A DNA stretch of 10,526 bases from an uncultured Lachnospiraceae bacterium (GTDB taxonomy: Bacteria; Bacillota; Clostridia; Lachnospirales; Lachnospiraceae), in the NCBI GenBank assembly GCA_902463835.1, contig CABQGZ010000072.1, positions 1 through 10,526 of the forward strand, written 5' to 3'. The notes under the pieces are model-generated. The model did no database searches. It had not been told where the DNA came from and saw nothing but the letters and a program-made list of their open reading frames with translations. Below are positions 1 through 6,279 of the stretch, piece by piece (within the stretch, counting starts at the first letter, position 1; each line of letters starts with the position of its first letter). The position numbers and the translations under genes were made by a program.

Positions 1-858
1 CGGTTCCGCCCGGCCGGAAAAATGTACTATTTCAGCCCCTCCCGGTTCGATTTGAAGATGGGCAGCCATGTGATCGTGGAGACCGCCAGAGGCGTGGAGT
101 TCGGCACTGTGGTCATGGGACCCAAAGAGCTGGACGAATCCCAGGTGACCCAACCCTTAAAGCAGGTGCTGCGCATTGCCACCAAGGACGACGAGAAGAA
201 CAAAGCCCGCAGCAAGGAGAAGGAGCGGGAAGCCTACAAGGTCTGCCAGGAGAAGATCCGCAAGCACAATCTGCAGATGAAGCTGGTGGATGCGGAATAT
301 ACCTTTGACGGCAATAAGCTGCTGTTCTATTTTACCGCGGACGGACGGATCGATTTCCGGGATCTGGTGAAGGATCTGGCAGCGGTGTTCCGCACCCGTA
401 TCGAATTGCGGCAAATCGGCGTCCGGGACGAGACCAAGATCTTAGGCGGCGTGGGCATCTGCGGACGCCCCCTGTGCTGCCATTCCTACCTGTCCGACTT
501 CGCTCCCGTCTCCATCAAAATGGCCAAGGAGCAGAACTTGTCCCTAAATCCCACCAAGATCTCCGGTGTCTGCGGACGGCTTATGTGCTGCCTAAAAAAT
601 GAGGAGGAGACCTACGAATACTTGAACAGCCGCCTGCCGAATGTGGGGGACTTTGTCACCACCGACGACCGGCTGAAGGGAGAGGTTCAGAGTGTCAATG
701 TGCTTCGGCAGACGGTGAAGGTGCTGGTGGAAGTGGACGATGAAAAGGAGATCCGGGAGTACCGGGTGAACCAGCTGCGGTTTAAGCCCAAGAAGAAAAA
801 GGAACGGAAGCTTTCTGCCAAGGAGATGAAGGAGCTGGCGGCGCTGGAGGATAAATAG
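1..858 (+). CDS. ricT: RicT (YaaT/PSP1-domain protein), 5' end outside the window
   Basis: Subunit of the RicA-RicF-RicT (Y-) complex, which in Bacillus subtilis steers RNase Y-dependent mRNA maturation and affects biofilm formation, competence and sporulation. Seen here: the reading frame is open from base 1, and bases 1-21 encode RFRPAGK, which fits the family N-terminus just before the YYF segment. The ATG at 22 is therefore internal, and roughly seven residues should be missing. The PSP1 core contains FYFTADGRIDFRDLVKDLA and RTRIELRQIGVRDE. Two cysteine motifs, CGRPLCC (codons 460-480) and CGRLMCC (571-591), match the cysteines that bind Fe-S clusters in the Ric complex. The last 25 residues are strongly Lys/Glu-rich. 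The stop overlaps the ribosome binding site of trmN6, indicating co-transcription. The 5' truncation is only the window edge; I see no damage. The family call is very secure; the Fe-S role is family knowledge. Confidence 0.96.
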   Translation, partial: RFRPAGKMYYFSPSRFDLKMGSHVIVETARGVEFGTVVMGPKELDESQVTQPLKQVLRIATKDDEKNKARSKEKEREAYKVCQEKIRKHNLQMKLVDAEYTFDGNKLLFYFTADGRIDFRDLVKDLAAVFRTRIELRQIGVRDETKILGGVGICGRPLCCHSYLSDFAPVSIKMAKEQNLSLNPTKISGVCGRLMCCLKNEEETYEYLNSRLPNVGDFVTTDDRLKGEVQSVNVLRQTVKVLVEVDDEKEIREYRVNQLRFKPKKKKERKLSAKEMKELAALEDK

Positions 859-863
859 GAGGG
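857..863 (+). promoter_or_regulatory. Ribosome binding site of trmN6
   Basis: AGGAGGG lies seven bases before the ATG at 871 and shares two bases with the ricT stop codon (856-858). It fixes the trmN6 start and suggests translational coupling with ricT. Confidence 0.85.
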
Positions 864-870
864 ACTTGCT

Positions 871-1608
871 ATGTCTGTATCGTTGCTGCCAGGAGAACGG
901 CTGGACGAATTGCATCGCAATGGCTATTTTATTATTCAGAATCCAGATCGGTTTTGCTTTGGGATGGACGCGGTTTTGTTGTCTGGTTTTGCTCAAGTAA
1001 AATGTGGGGAGCGGGCTATTGACCTTGGAACCGGAAATGGCATTATTCCAATTTTATTAGAAGCCAAGACCCAGGGAGAGCATTTTACCGGGTTGGAGAT
1101 TCAACCGGAGAATGTGGATATGGCTACACGCAGTGTGGCGTACAATAAGCTGGAAAACAAAATCTCCATCGTTCAGGGTGATATCAAGGACGCTTCCCAG
1201 ATGTTCGGGGCATCGTCTTTTCATGTGGTTACCACCAATCCTCCCTACATGACAGGAAGCCACGGGCTGACCAACCCCAATGAGGCGAAGGCTATCGCAC
1301 GCCATGAAATCCTCTGTACCCTGGAGGATGTGATCCGGGAATCTGCAAAACTACTGATGCCGAAAGGCCGCTTCTACATGGTACACAGGCCCTTTCGTCT
1401 GGCAGAGATCATGTGCTCCATGTGCAAGTACGGCATCGAGCCCAAGCGGATGAAGCTGGTATATCCCTTCGTAGATAAGGAACCGAACATGGTGCTGATC
1501 GAAGGCCTCCGTGGAGGGAATCCCAGGATTACCGTGGAAAAACCCTTAATTGTATACGAAAAACCTGGCGTATACACTCCAGAAATTTATGACATATATG
1601 GCTATTAA
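871..1608 (+). CDS. trmN6: tRNA1(Val) (adenine(37)-N6)-methyltransferase family protein
   Basis: SAM-dependent N6-adenine methyltransferase of the TrmN6/YabB family, predicted to modify A37 of a tRNA in the cytoplasm. Seen in the 245-residue product: an N-terminal FxMDAVLLSGF segment (about 28-40) typical of the family; SAM motif I IDLGTGNGI (50-58); the acidic motif II residue E76 in GLEI; GDI (103-105); and the catalytic N6-adenine signature NPPY at 123-126. The start is fixed by AGGAGGG seven bases upstream. It follows ricT closely, as yabB lies near yaaT in Bacillus, but the small yabA and yazA genes found in that Bacillus cluster are absent. The first 200 bases are more AT-rich than ricT. 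The exact tRNA substrate is inferred from the family. Length is normal for the family and no defect is visible. Confidence 0.92.
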   Translation: MSVSLLPGERLDELHRNGYFIIQNPDRFCFGMDAVLLSGFAQVKCGERAIDLGTGNGIIPILLEAKTQGEHFTGLEIQPENVDMATRSVAYNKLENKISIVQGDIKDASQMFGASSFHVVTTNPPYMTGSHGLTNPNEAKAIARHEILCTLEDVIRESAKLLMPKGRFYMVHRPFRLAEIMCSMCKYGIEPKRMKLVYPFVDKEPNMVLIEGLRGGNPRITVEKPLIVYEKPGVYTPEIYDIYGY

Positions 1609-1626
1609 GAACAGACACATTTTAGA

Positions 1627-1800
1627 TTTCCGCCAGTAACACAGCCCCGGAGAAAGGCTATGCCTTCATCAGACCCTTGCAAAACGTCGGCACTTAGCGA
1701 GCGGGTCGTGATAAACGGCACGCGAGATTAGTGTCCGCTACGTTTGTGCATGGAGCGAGAGCGCGTCTGACGAAGGCATAGCCTTTCCCCGGGGCGGAAA
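1627..1800. repeat. Long imperfect palindrome in the trmN6-rsmI gap (candidate dispersed element or structured RNA)
   Basis: This fills most of the 239-bp gap between trmN6 and rsmI. Arms 1644-1674 and 1765-1795 are reverse complements over 31 bases with two mismatches. Outside them, TTTCCGCC (1627-1634) pairs with GGCGGAAA (1793-1800, sharing bases with the right arm) past a bulge on the left. Inside, 1678-1694 pairs with about 1732-1750 with small bulges (shared elements GCA, AAACGT, CGG, CACT), and CGTG (1707-1710) can pair with CACG (1719-1722) at the tip. Both arm mismatches are A opposite C on the + strand, which become U opposite G in a - strand transcript and so would still pair there. 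No ORF, T-tract or tRNA/rRNA signature is present. It may be a MITE-like intergenic repeat or a non-coding RNA; no known family could be assigned. Confidence 0.8.
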
Positions 1801-1847
1801 CTTCCGGCAACCAAAATCGCGACTACCAGAAAGAAGGCTAGACCCAC

Positions 1848-2684
1848 ATGCAGGGAAAATTATACCTATGCGCCACCCCCATCGGCAACCTGGAAGACAT
1901 CACCTTCCGGGTAATCAACACCCTAAAGACTGTAGACCTGATCGCCGCTGAGGACACCCGCAATTCCATCAAGCTGCTGAACCATTTCGACATAAAGACG
2001 CCCATGACCAGCTACCACGAGTACAACAAGATTGACAAGGCCTATCAGCTGGCCGAAAAGCTAAAATCCGGGCAAAACATCGCCCTGATCACCGATGCAG
2101 GAACGCCCGGCATCTCCGACCCGGGGGAGGATCTGGTGCGCATCTGCCTGGAGGAGGGTATCGAAGTGACTTCCCTGCCTGGACCTGCCGCATGCATCAC
2201 AGCGCTGACGCTGTCGGGGCTTCCCACCAGACGCTTTTGTTTTGAAGCATTCCTGCCCAGGGATAAAAAGGAGCGCGCCTTTGTTTTGGAGAGCTTGCAG
2301 ACAGAGACGCGCACTATCATTTTATATGAAGCCCCCCATCACCTGAAAAAGACCCTGGAAGAACTTCTGGCGGTACTGGGGAACCGAAGAATTACCTTGT
2401 GCCGGGAACTGACGAAGCGATATGAGACCGTGCAGCCCACCACCCTTAAGGAGGCTGTCTCATACTATGAAGAACAGGAGCCCCGGGGGGAATATGTGCT
2501 GGTGTTGGAAGGTAAGAGCCGGCAAGAACTTGTTGAGGAAAGCCGGCAGGCCTTCGAAGCCATGTCTGTGGAGGAGCACATGGCCTTCTACGAGAGCCAG
2601 GGGATACCCCGGAAGGACGCCATGAAGCTGGTGGCAAAGGATCGGGGCGTCTCCAAGCGGGAAATCTATGGGGCGTTGCTGTAA
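1848..2684 (+). CDS. rsmI: 16S rRNA (cytidine(1402)-2'-O)-methyltransferase RsmI
   Basis: Tetrapyrrole-methylase-fold enzyme that uses SAM to 2'-O-methylate C1402 of 16S rRNA in the ribosomal P-site region. Seen in the 278-residue product: N-terminal LYLCATPIGNLEDIT (5-19), AAEDTRNSIKLL (33-44), the ITDAGTPGISDPG loop (81-93), LPGPAACITALTLSG (110-124), and a C-terminal helical segment (about 240-278, ending SKREIYGALL) matching the small RsmI HTH-like tail. Length is normal. The start is supported by AGAAGG at 1832-1837, ten bases upstream. It follows trmN6 as yabC follows yabB/yazA in Bacillus, but with the palindrome at 1627-1800 in between, so it may have its own promoter or depend on read-through; no clear promoter was recognised. 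No terminator is visible between it and the following pseudogene. Confidence 0.96.
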   Translation: MQGKLYLCATPIGNLEDITFRVINTLKTVDLIAAEDTRNSIKLLNHFDIKTPMTSYHEYNKIDKAYQLAEKLKSGQNIALITDAGTPGISDPGEDLVRICLEEGIEVTSLPGPAACITALTLSGLPTRRFCFEAFLPRDKKERAFVLESLQTETRTIILYEAPHHLKKTLEELLAVLGNRRITLCRELTKRYETVQPTTLKEAVSYYEEQEPRGEYVLVLEGKSRQELVEESRQAFEAMSVEEHMAFYESQGIPRKDAMKLVAKDRGVSKREIYGALL

Positions 2685-2706
2685 CAGCTGAGCGGAAAGG
2701 AGAGAT

Positions 2707-4028
2707 ATGCGTATGGCAAAATATAGGAAATTCAATACCACCGGGGTTTGCGTCCCTGCACTTCACTATATGGTAGACACCAGTGATACTGTAAATCATA
2801 TCATTGAAACATATATTGAGAACGGCGAATATTTTACCATGAACCGTGCCCGCCAGTATGGAAAGACAACGACTCTGGAACAGCTTTATCAAAAATTAAA
2901 AGAAACGTATATTGTTTTGGATATCAGTTTTGAAGCTGCGGATGATTGCTTCGTATCTCTGTATACATTGGCACAGGGATTTGCCATTGGATTCCCTGAA
3001 TACAAAAATTACAAACTTCTGCAAAAGCTGTGGAAAAGAAGTAATTCTGATGGTCGATGAAGTAGATAAAAATTCGGATAACCAGATTTTCCTCTCCTTT
3101 CTTGGCTTGCTCCGTGAAAAATACTTAAAGCAAAAGCTTGGAAAAGGCTGTACGTTTAAATCTGTCGTCCTCGCCGGCGTCTACGACATTAAAAATTTAA
3201 AGTTAAAGCTGCATCCGAAGGAGGAATCCAAATATAACAGCCCCTGGAACATTGCTGCTGATTTTGATGTAGACATGAGTTTTTCTGCCAACGGAATTGC
3301 CGGCATGTTAAAAGAATATGAAAAAGATTATCATACCGGTATGGACATACTCGCGATTGCCGACCTGATTTATGAATATACAAACGGTTACCCTTATCTT
3401 GTGTCTTACATCTGTAAAAAAACAGATGAAGAAATAGCCGGAAGCAGACTGTTCCCAGATCGAAGGGCTGCCTGGACAAAAGACGGCATTCTCGAGGCGG
3501 TGAAGCTGCTGGTAAAAGGTCCCAATCCCTTGTACGATGATATGATCAAGCATGTTGTCGAGTATCCGGAATTATATGAAATGCTGAACCATATTCTGTT
3601 TGAAGGTTAGGAATACACCTATTACGAATATGATAAACCTGTCAATATTGGCAAAATGTTTGGTTTTATCGTGAATAAAAATGATATGGTTACCGTTGCA
3701 AACCGCGTCTTTGAAACGCAGCTGTACAATTATTTTCTGACTGATTCTTTAAAGAAAAATAGTCAGCAGCGTGAAGCCCTGCCCGAGAAGAACCAGGATG
3801 CGTTCTGACATTGTTATTGATTATTTAGGGAAACAATTTGTTGTAGAATGCAAGATTTGGCATGGAAACGAGTACAACCGCAGAGGGGAAGATCAACTGG
3901 CGGATTATCTGGACGCCTATCACACACCAAAAGGGTATCTTCTTAGTTTTAATTTTAACAAAAAGAAGAATGCCGGAGTAAAGACGATTGAATACAAGGG
4001 AAAAACCTTACTGGAAGTTGTAGTATAA
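2707..4028 (+). pseudogene. Degraded AAA-ATPase_like / PD-(D/E)XK (PDDEXK_9) protein gene
   Basis: Remnant of the two-domain family with an N-terminal AAA-ATPase_like region and a C-terminal PD-(D/E)XK nuclease-like domain, whose biological role is poorly known. Frame 1 (2707 to about 3000) carries the N-terminus and Walker A-like RARQYGKTTTL. Homology then jumps to another frame (from about 3003) with Walker B VILMVDEVDK, SVVLAGVYDIKNLK and NSPWNIAADFDVDMSF. That frame has an in-frame TAG at 3608-3610, continues as EYTYYEYDKPVNIGKMFGF and VANRVFETQLYNYFL, and ends at 3806-3808. A third frame (about 3780-4028) encodes DIVIDYLGKQFVVECKIWHG (the nuclease D...ExK core) and LSFNFNKKK. About 440 codons remain against 500 or more in intact relatives, so segments are probably missing at both frame changes. 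AGGAG at 2698-2702 serves ATG 2707 or 2713; relatives favour 2713. The AT-rich composition suggests transfer. Confidence 0.88.
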
Positions 4029-4055
4029 CAGAATAACGTGCGCCGCCAGGCGCAC
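4021..4055 (-). terminator. Possible weak terminator of the leftward operon
   Basis: A perfect 7-bp stem GTGCGCC/GGCGCAC (4038-4044 with 4049-4055) has a four-base loop. Read on the - strand it is followed by GTTATTCTGTTAT, a loose T-rich tail, so it could end the operon whose last gene stops at 4156. The tail is imperfect and the hairpin lies 100 bp downstream of that stop, so confidence is moderate to low. On the + strand no T-run follows. Confidence 0.4.
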
Positions 4056-4065
4056 CTCATTAAGG

Positions 4066-4104
4066 AGCAGCCCACGAAAAGAATTCGCGGGCTGCTTTTC
4101 TTTT
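4066..4104 (+). terminator. Rho-independent terminator after the pseudogene
   Basis: The stem AGCAGCCC (4066-4073) pairs with GGGCTGCT (4089-4096), extended by CG/CG past one A-C mismatch, with loop 4077-4085. It is followed directly by TTTCTTTT. This is a typical intrinsic terminator for rightward transcription from the rsmI/pseudogene side. It lacks a T-run on the - strand. Confidence 0.85.
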
Positions 4105-4106
4105 GC

Positions 4107-4177
4107 ATCTGCGCTCAATTCCGCAGATAACACATTATCACTTTCCTTTTATCATCTACTTCAAATTCCGCAGATAA
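4107..4177. repeat. 14-bp direct repeat and small hairpin at the operon 3' end
   Basis: AATTCCGCAGATAA occurs at 4117-4130 and again at 4164-4177, where it encodes the last residues of the 707-residue protein. The outer copy also forms one side of a 7-bp hairpin (4107-4113 with 4122-4128). It may be a small duplication at the gene end. There is no T-run to make it a terminator. Confidence 0.6.
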
Positions 4178-6279
4178 TCTACGATTGCCTTCTCTGCTTG
4201 TGTGCCGCGCAGATCGTAGTCATCATTACCGCCCCAGTTGAAGGGACAGAGATATTTGACGCCGTATTCTCCCATGATCTCCACAGCCGCGTAGGTGGCA
4301 TTATAAGTAGTGGTGCGCATGACGAGCCACTCCGGCACGCCCCATGTGCGGGAGGGATCCTCCGCCACAAAGGAGGCAAGCTTCTTGATCATGGGCAGCG
4401 TTACCTCATGATTGAACATATCCACGCCCACATTGGAACCGGCGATATCTCCGGCCTCCTCCGGCGACACAAAGGGATCTTCCCCAATGCCAATCTGATG
4501 AGTATAGATATATTTTGCATCCAGATACTTCTCGATGATACGCACCTGGCGTTCCACGGCAGCCGTAACCTGAGACACACGGAATTCCTTCCAGAGATTC
4601 CAAAATGCGGACTTGCTGTCCCGCACACGCGGGGCGTCAAAGCCTCCCTGGGTCTCCACCGTCGTTGGATCGTAATCCGTAGAGCGCAGGGTAAAGGTGG
4701 TAAAATTCGTACCGCATGCCTGATTCAGCTTTGCAATCGTGCCATATTTCTTTTTACAATACTCCGAGAATTCCAGAATCGTATTGGGATTGTAATCCAG
4801 ATCGATCCCGGACTCTGTGCTGGGATGCCCGTTATACTTCAACTCCGAGGTGGTGGTCACGCCCAGAATATGATCCGGGTTCTCCTTTGCCAGCTTTCCT
4901 ACCACCTGGGCACACTGAGCCAGCAGATGGTCTGTCTTTTTCCAGTAATCCGTCGTCTGTCCCGCCAGATTCTTCTGAGCCAGGGAAAGGTATGCATAGC
5001 CGGTCTCATCCCGCTTATATACATGGGAGCCATCCAAGGCAGAGGTCCACATATAGTTGTTGCCATCCTGCCGCAGTTCCCGGTACGCGCCATGGTAATA
5101 ATCGCCCCATGGATCTCCCCGAAGCCAGACCATCACTGGCAAACCGGAAGCCTTGGACAGACGCAGATAATACTGTGGATCCACAAGATTCATATAGCTG
5201 GGCGCTCCTGCATAGGGCGCATAATCCCCGCTGTCATCGGTGTCCGCCAGATACTCAATGCGGGCGGAAAATCCCAGAATAACCCCTGGCGCAAGATTGG
5301 AGTAGGTCTTCTTAAGTTCCTCCAGGCTCTTCACGTCCAGATCATAATTCCCGCTTAAGAACGGAAACGGAACAATATAGATGCCAGAGAGACGGATATA
5401 GTCAATACAAAGCTCTTTTCCGCCGCTCTCAACAGCAAACTTCAGCTGATCAATCTGGCCGTCCCACTCCCGGTGCTGTCCCAGTTCAATCTGATAATCG
5501 TGGAATTTGGAATCCCCCAAAATAGAGATGGTAGCCTTCGCTGCTTCCCCAAAGGATTGTCCTTTTCCTCTCCAGTACACCGTCAGCGTCTTTGATTTTG
5601 TACTCATCAGGCGAAGCTCGATGGTGGAGACACTTGCTGTGGGAATTGCCAGTCCCTCCGGCGTTGCCATCTGCTCCTTATCCGAGATCTCCCATCCCAG
5701 GACGCCGTTCTTTTGCTGAAGTCTGCCTCCTTGGTTTCCCGTCAGGGCAAAGCCTTCTGCACCGTCGGCAAAATTCCAGCTGCGGTATCCTTTCGATATC
5801 GCCGTCTCCTTCCGCCCGGCCAAGGTGTCCAGGATCGCCACATTCCCAGCGCTGTCGCCTCCTGGCTTTTGCGTACCTGTTCCGGAGTCTGACGGCTTTG
5901 ACGTACTTGTTCCCGGCGTCGATGGCTTTGACGCATTCGCTCCCGTCGGCGGCGTCACACCATCATCCTTACCAACACCCATGTACCTATTCGGTTTCCC
6001 GGTCGCAGACTGTGTGCCGTTGGGCTTATTCTCCTGCGTACTGCTCTGCGTCCCATCCCCGGTTCCGGCACTTCCCGGCTGCTTTCCGTCGGATTGGTTA
6101 TCGTCTATTTCTTTGTTATCCACCTTGTCTCCCTGGTTCTGCGTTTCTCCACTGCCATCATTCTGCTGGATATCCGCGGGGTTGTCCTTTCCCCTGGTGA
6201 TCGCTATCGTCGCCGCAGTCATGCCAATGCACAGAACAATCGCTGCGCCTAATATGACATACCTTTTATTCCATTTCAT
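4156..6279 (-). CDS. Membrane-anchored extracellular glycoside hydrolase-like protein (GH42-like / clan GH-A barrel)
   Basis: Predicted cell-surface enzyme of 707 residues. The N-terminus is a basic start plus a hydrophobic segment (about 7-28) with no lipobox and no clear cleavage site, so a signal anchor is likely. Residues 32-145 are a Gly/Ser/Thr/Pro/Asn/Gln-rich linker. Residues about 165-298 resemble a beta-sandwich carbohydrate-binding module (starts SWNFADGAEGF, ends ELCIDYIRL). Residues about 300-707 look like a TIM barrel: MVWLRGDPWGDY (383-394), LGVTTTSELKYNG (472-484), FSEYCKKKYGTIAKLNQACGT (504-524, a GH42-type pattern), TWGVPEWLV (645-653) and FNWGG (680-684). By position E479 and E650 are candidate acid/base and nucleophile; this is inference. 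TSELKY also recalls the GH14 GELRY motif. Substrate unknown. Its start overlaps the upstream stop by four bases (ATGA, 6276-6279), with AAGGAG inside the upstream gene at 6295-6300; it is the last operon gene. Confidence 0.75.
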   Translation of the reverse strand: MKWNKRYVILGAAIVLCIGMTAATIAITRGKDNPADIQQNDGSGETQNQGDKVDNKEIDDNQSDGKQPGSAGTGDGTQSSTQENKPNGTQSATGKPNRYMGVGKDDGVTPPTGANASKPSTPGTSTSKPSDSGTGTQKPGGDSAGNVAILDTLAGRKETAISKGYRSWNFADGAEGFALTGNQGGRLQQKNGVLGWEISDKEQMATPEGLAIPTASVSTIELRLMSTKSKTLTVYWRGKGQSFGEAAKATISILGDSKFHDYQIELGQHREWDGQIDQLKFAVESGGKELCIDYIRLSGIYIVPFPFLSGNYDLDVKSLEELKKTYSNLAPGVILGFSARIEYLADTDDSGDYAPYAGAPSYMNLVDPQYYLRLSKASGLPVMVWLRGDPWGDYYHGAYRELRQDGNNYMWTSALDGSHVYKRDETGYAYLSLAQKNLAGQTTDYWKKTDHLLAQCAQVVGKLAKENPDHILGVTTTSELKYNGHPSTESGIDLDYNPNTILEFSEYCKKKYGTIAKLNQACGTNFTTFTLRSTDYDPTTVETQGGFDAPRVRDSKSAFWNLWKEFRVSQVTAAVERQVRIIEKYLDAKYIYTHQIGIGEDPFVSPEEAGDIAGSNVGVDMFNHEVTLPMIKKLASFVAEDPSRTWGVPEWLVMRTTTYNATYAAVEIMGEYGVKYLCPFNWGGNDDYDLRGTQAEKAIVDYLRNLK
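5830..6186 (-). other. Low-complexity linker of the surface hydrolase
   Basis: Codons 32-150 encode a hydrophilic segment, first acidic and Gln/Asn-rich, then rich in Thr, Ser, Pro and Gly with recurring SKPS/TPGT/GTGTQKPGG units. It would act as a flexible spacer lifting the binding module and barrel away from the membrane through the cell wall. Confidence 0.75.

Noticed and set aside
22..24. ATG at 22 as the true start of ricT
   Set aside because: The frame is open to base 1 and the seven codons before it match the conserved family N-terminus (RFRPAGK), so the start lies upstream of the window.
592..996. - strand open frames inside ricT and trmN6
   Set aside because: They are shadows of strongly conserved genes on the + strand.
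1609..1847. Riboswitch, tRNA or a lost GIY-YIG (yazA-like) gene in the trmN6-rsmI gap
   Set aside because: I found no coding remnant and no recognisable riboswitch or tRNA pattern; the gap is explained mostly by the palindrome.
4198..5358. Long + strand open frame (386 codons) opposite the surface hydrolase
   Set aside because: It lies fully antisense to a protein with clear domain structure, has no ribosome binding site or recognisable family, and its composition reflects the codon bias of the other strand.
6220..6240. Lipoprotein signal at Cys17 of the surface hydrolase
   Set aside because: The residues before the Cys (I-V-L) lack the small residue needed at -1, so a lipobox is not supported.
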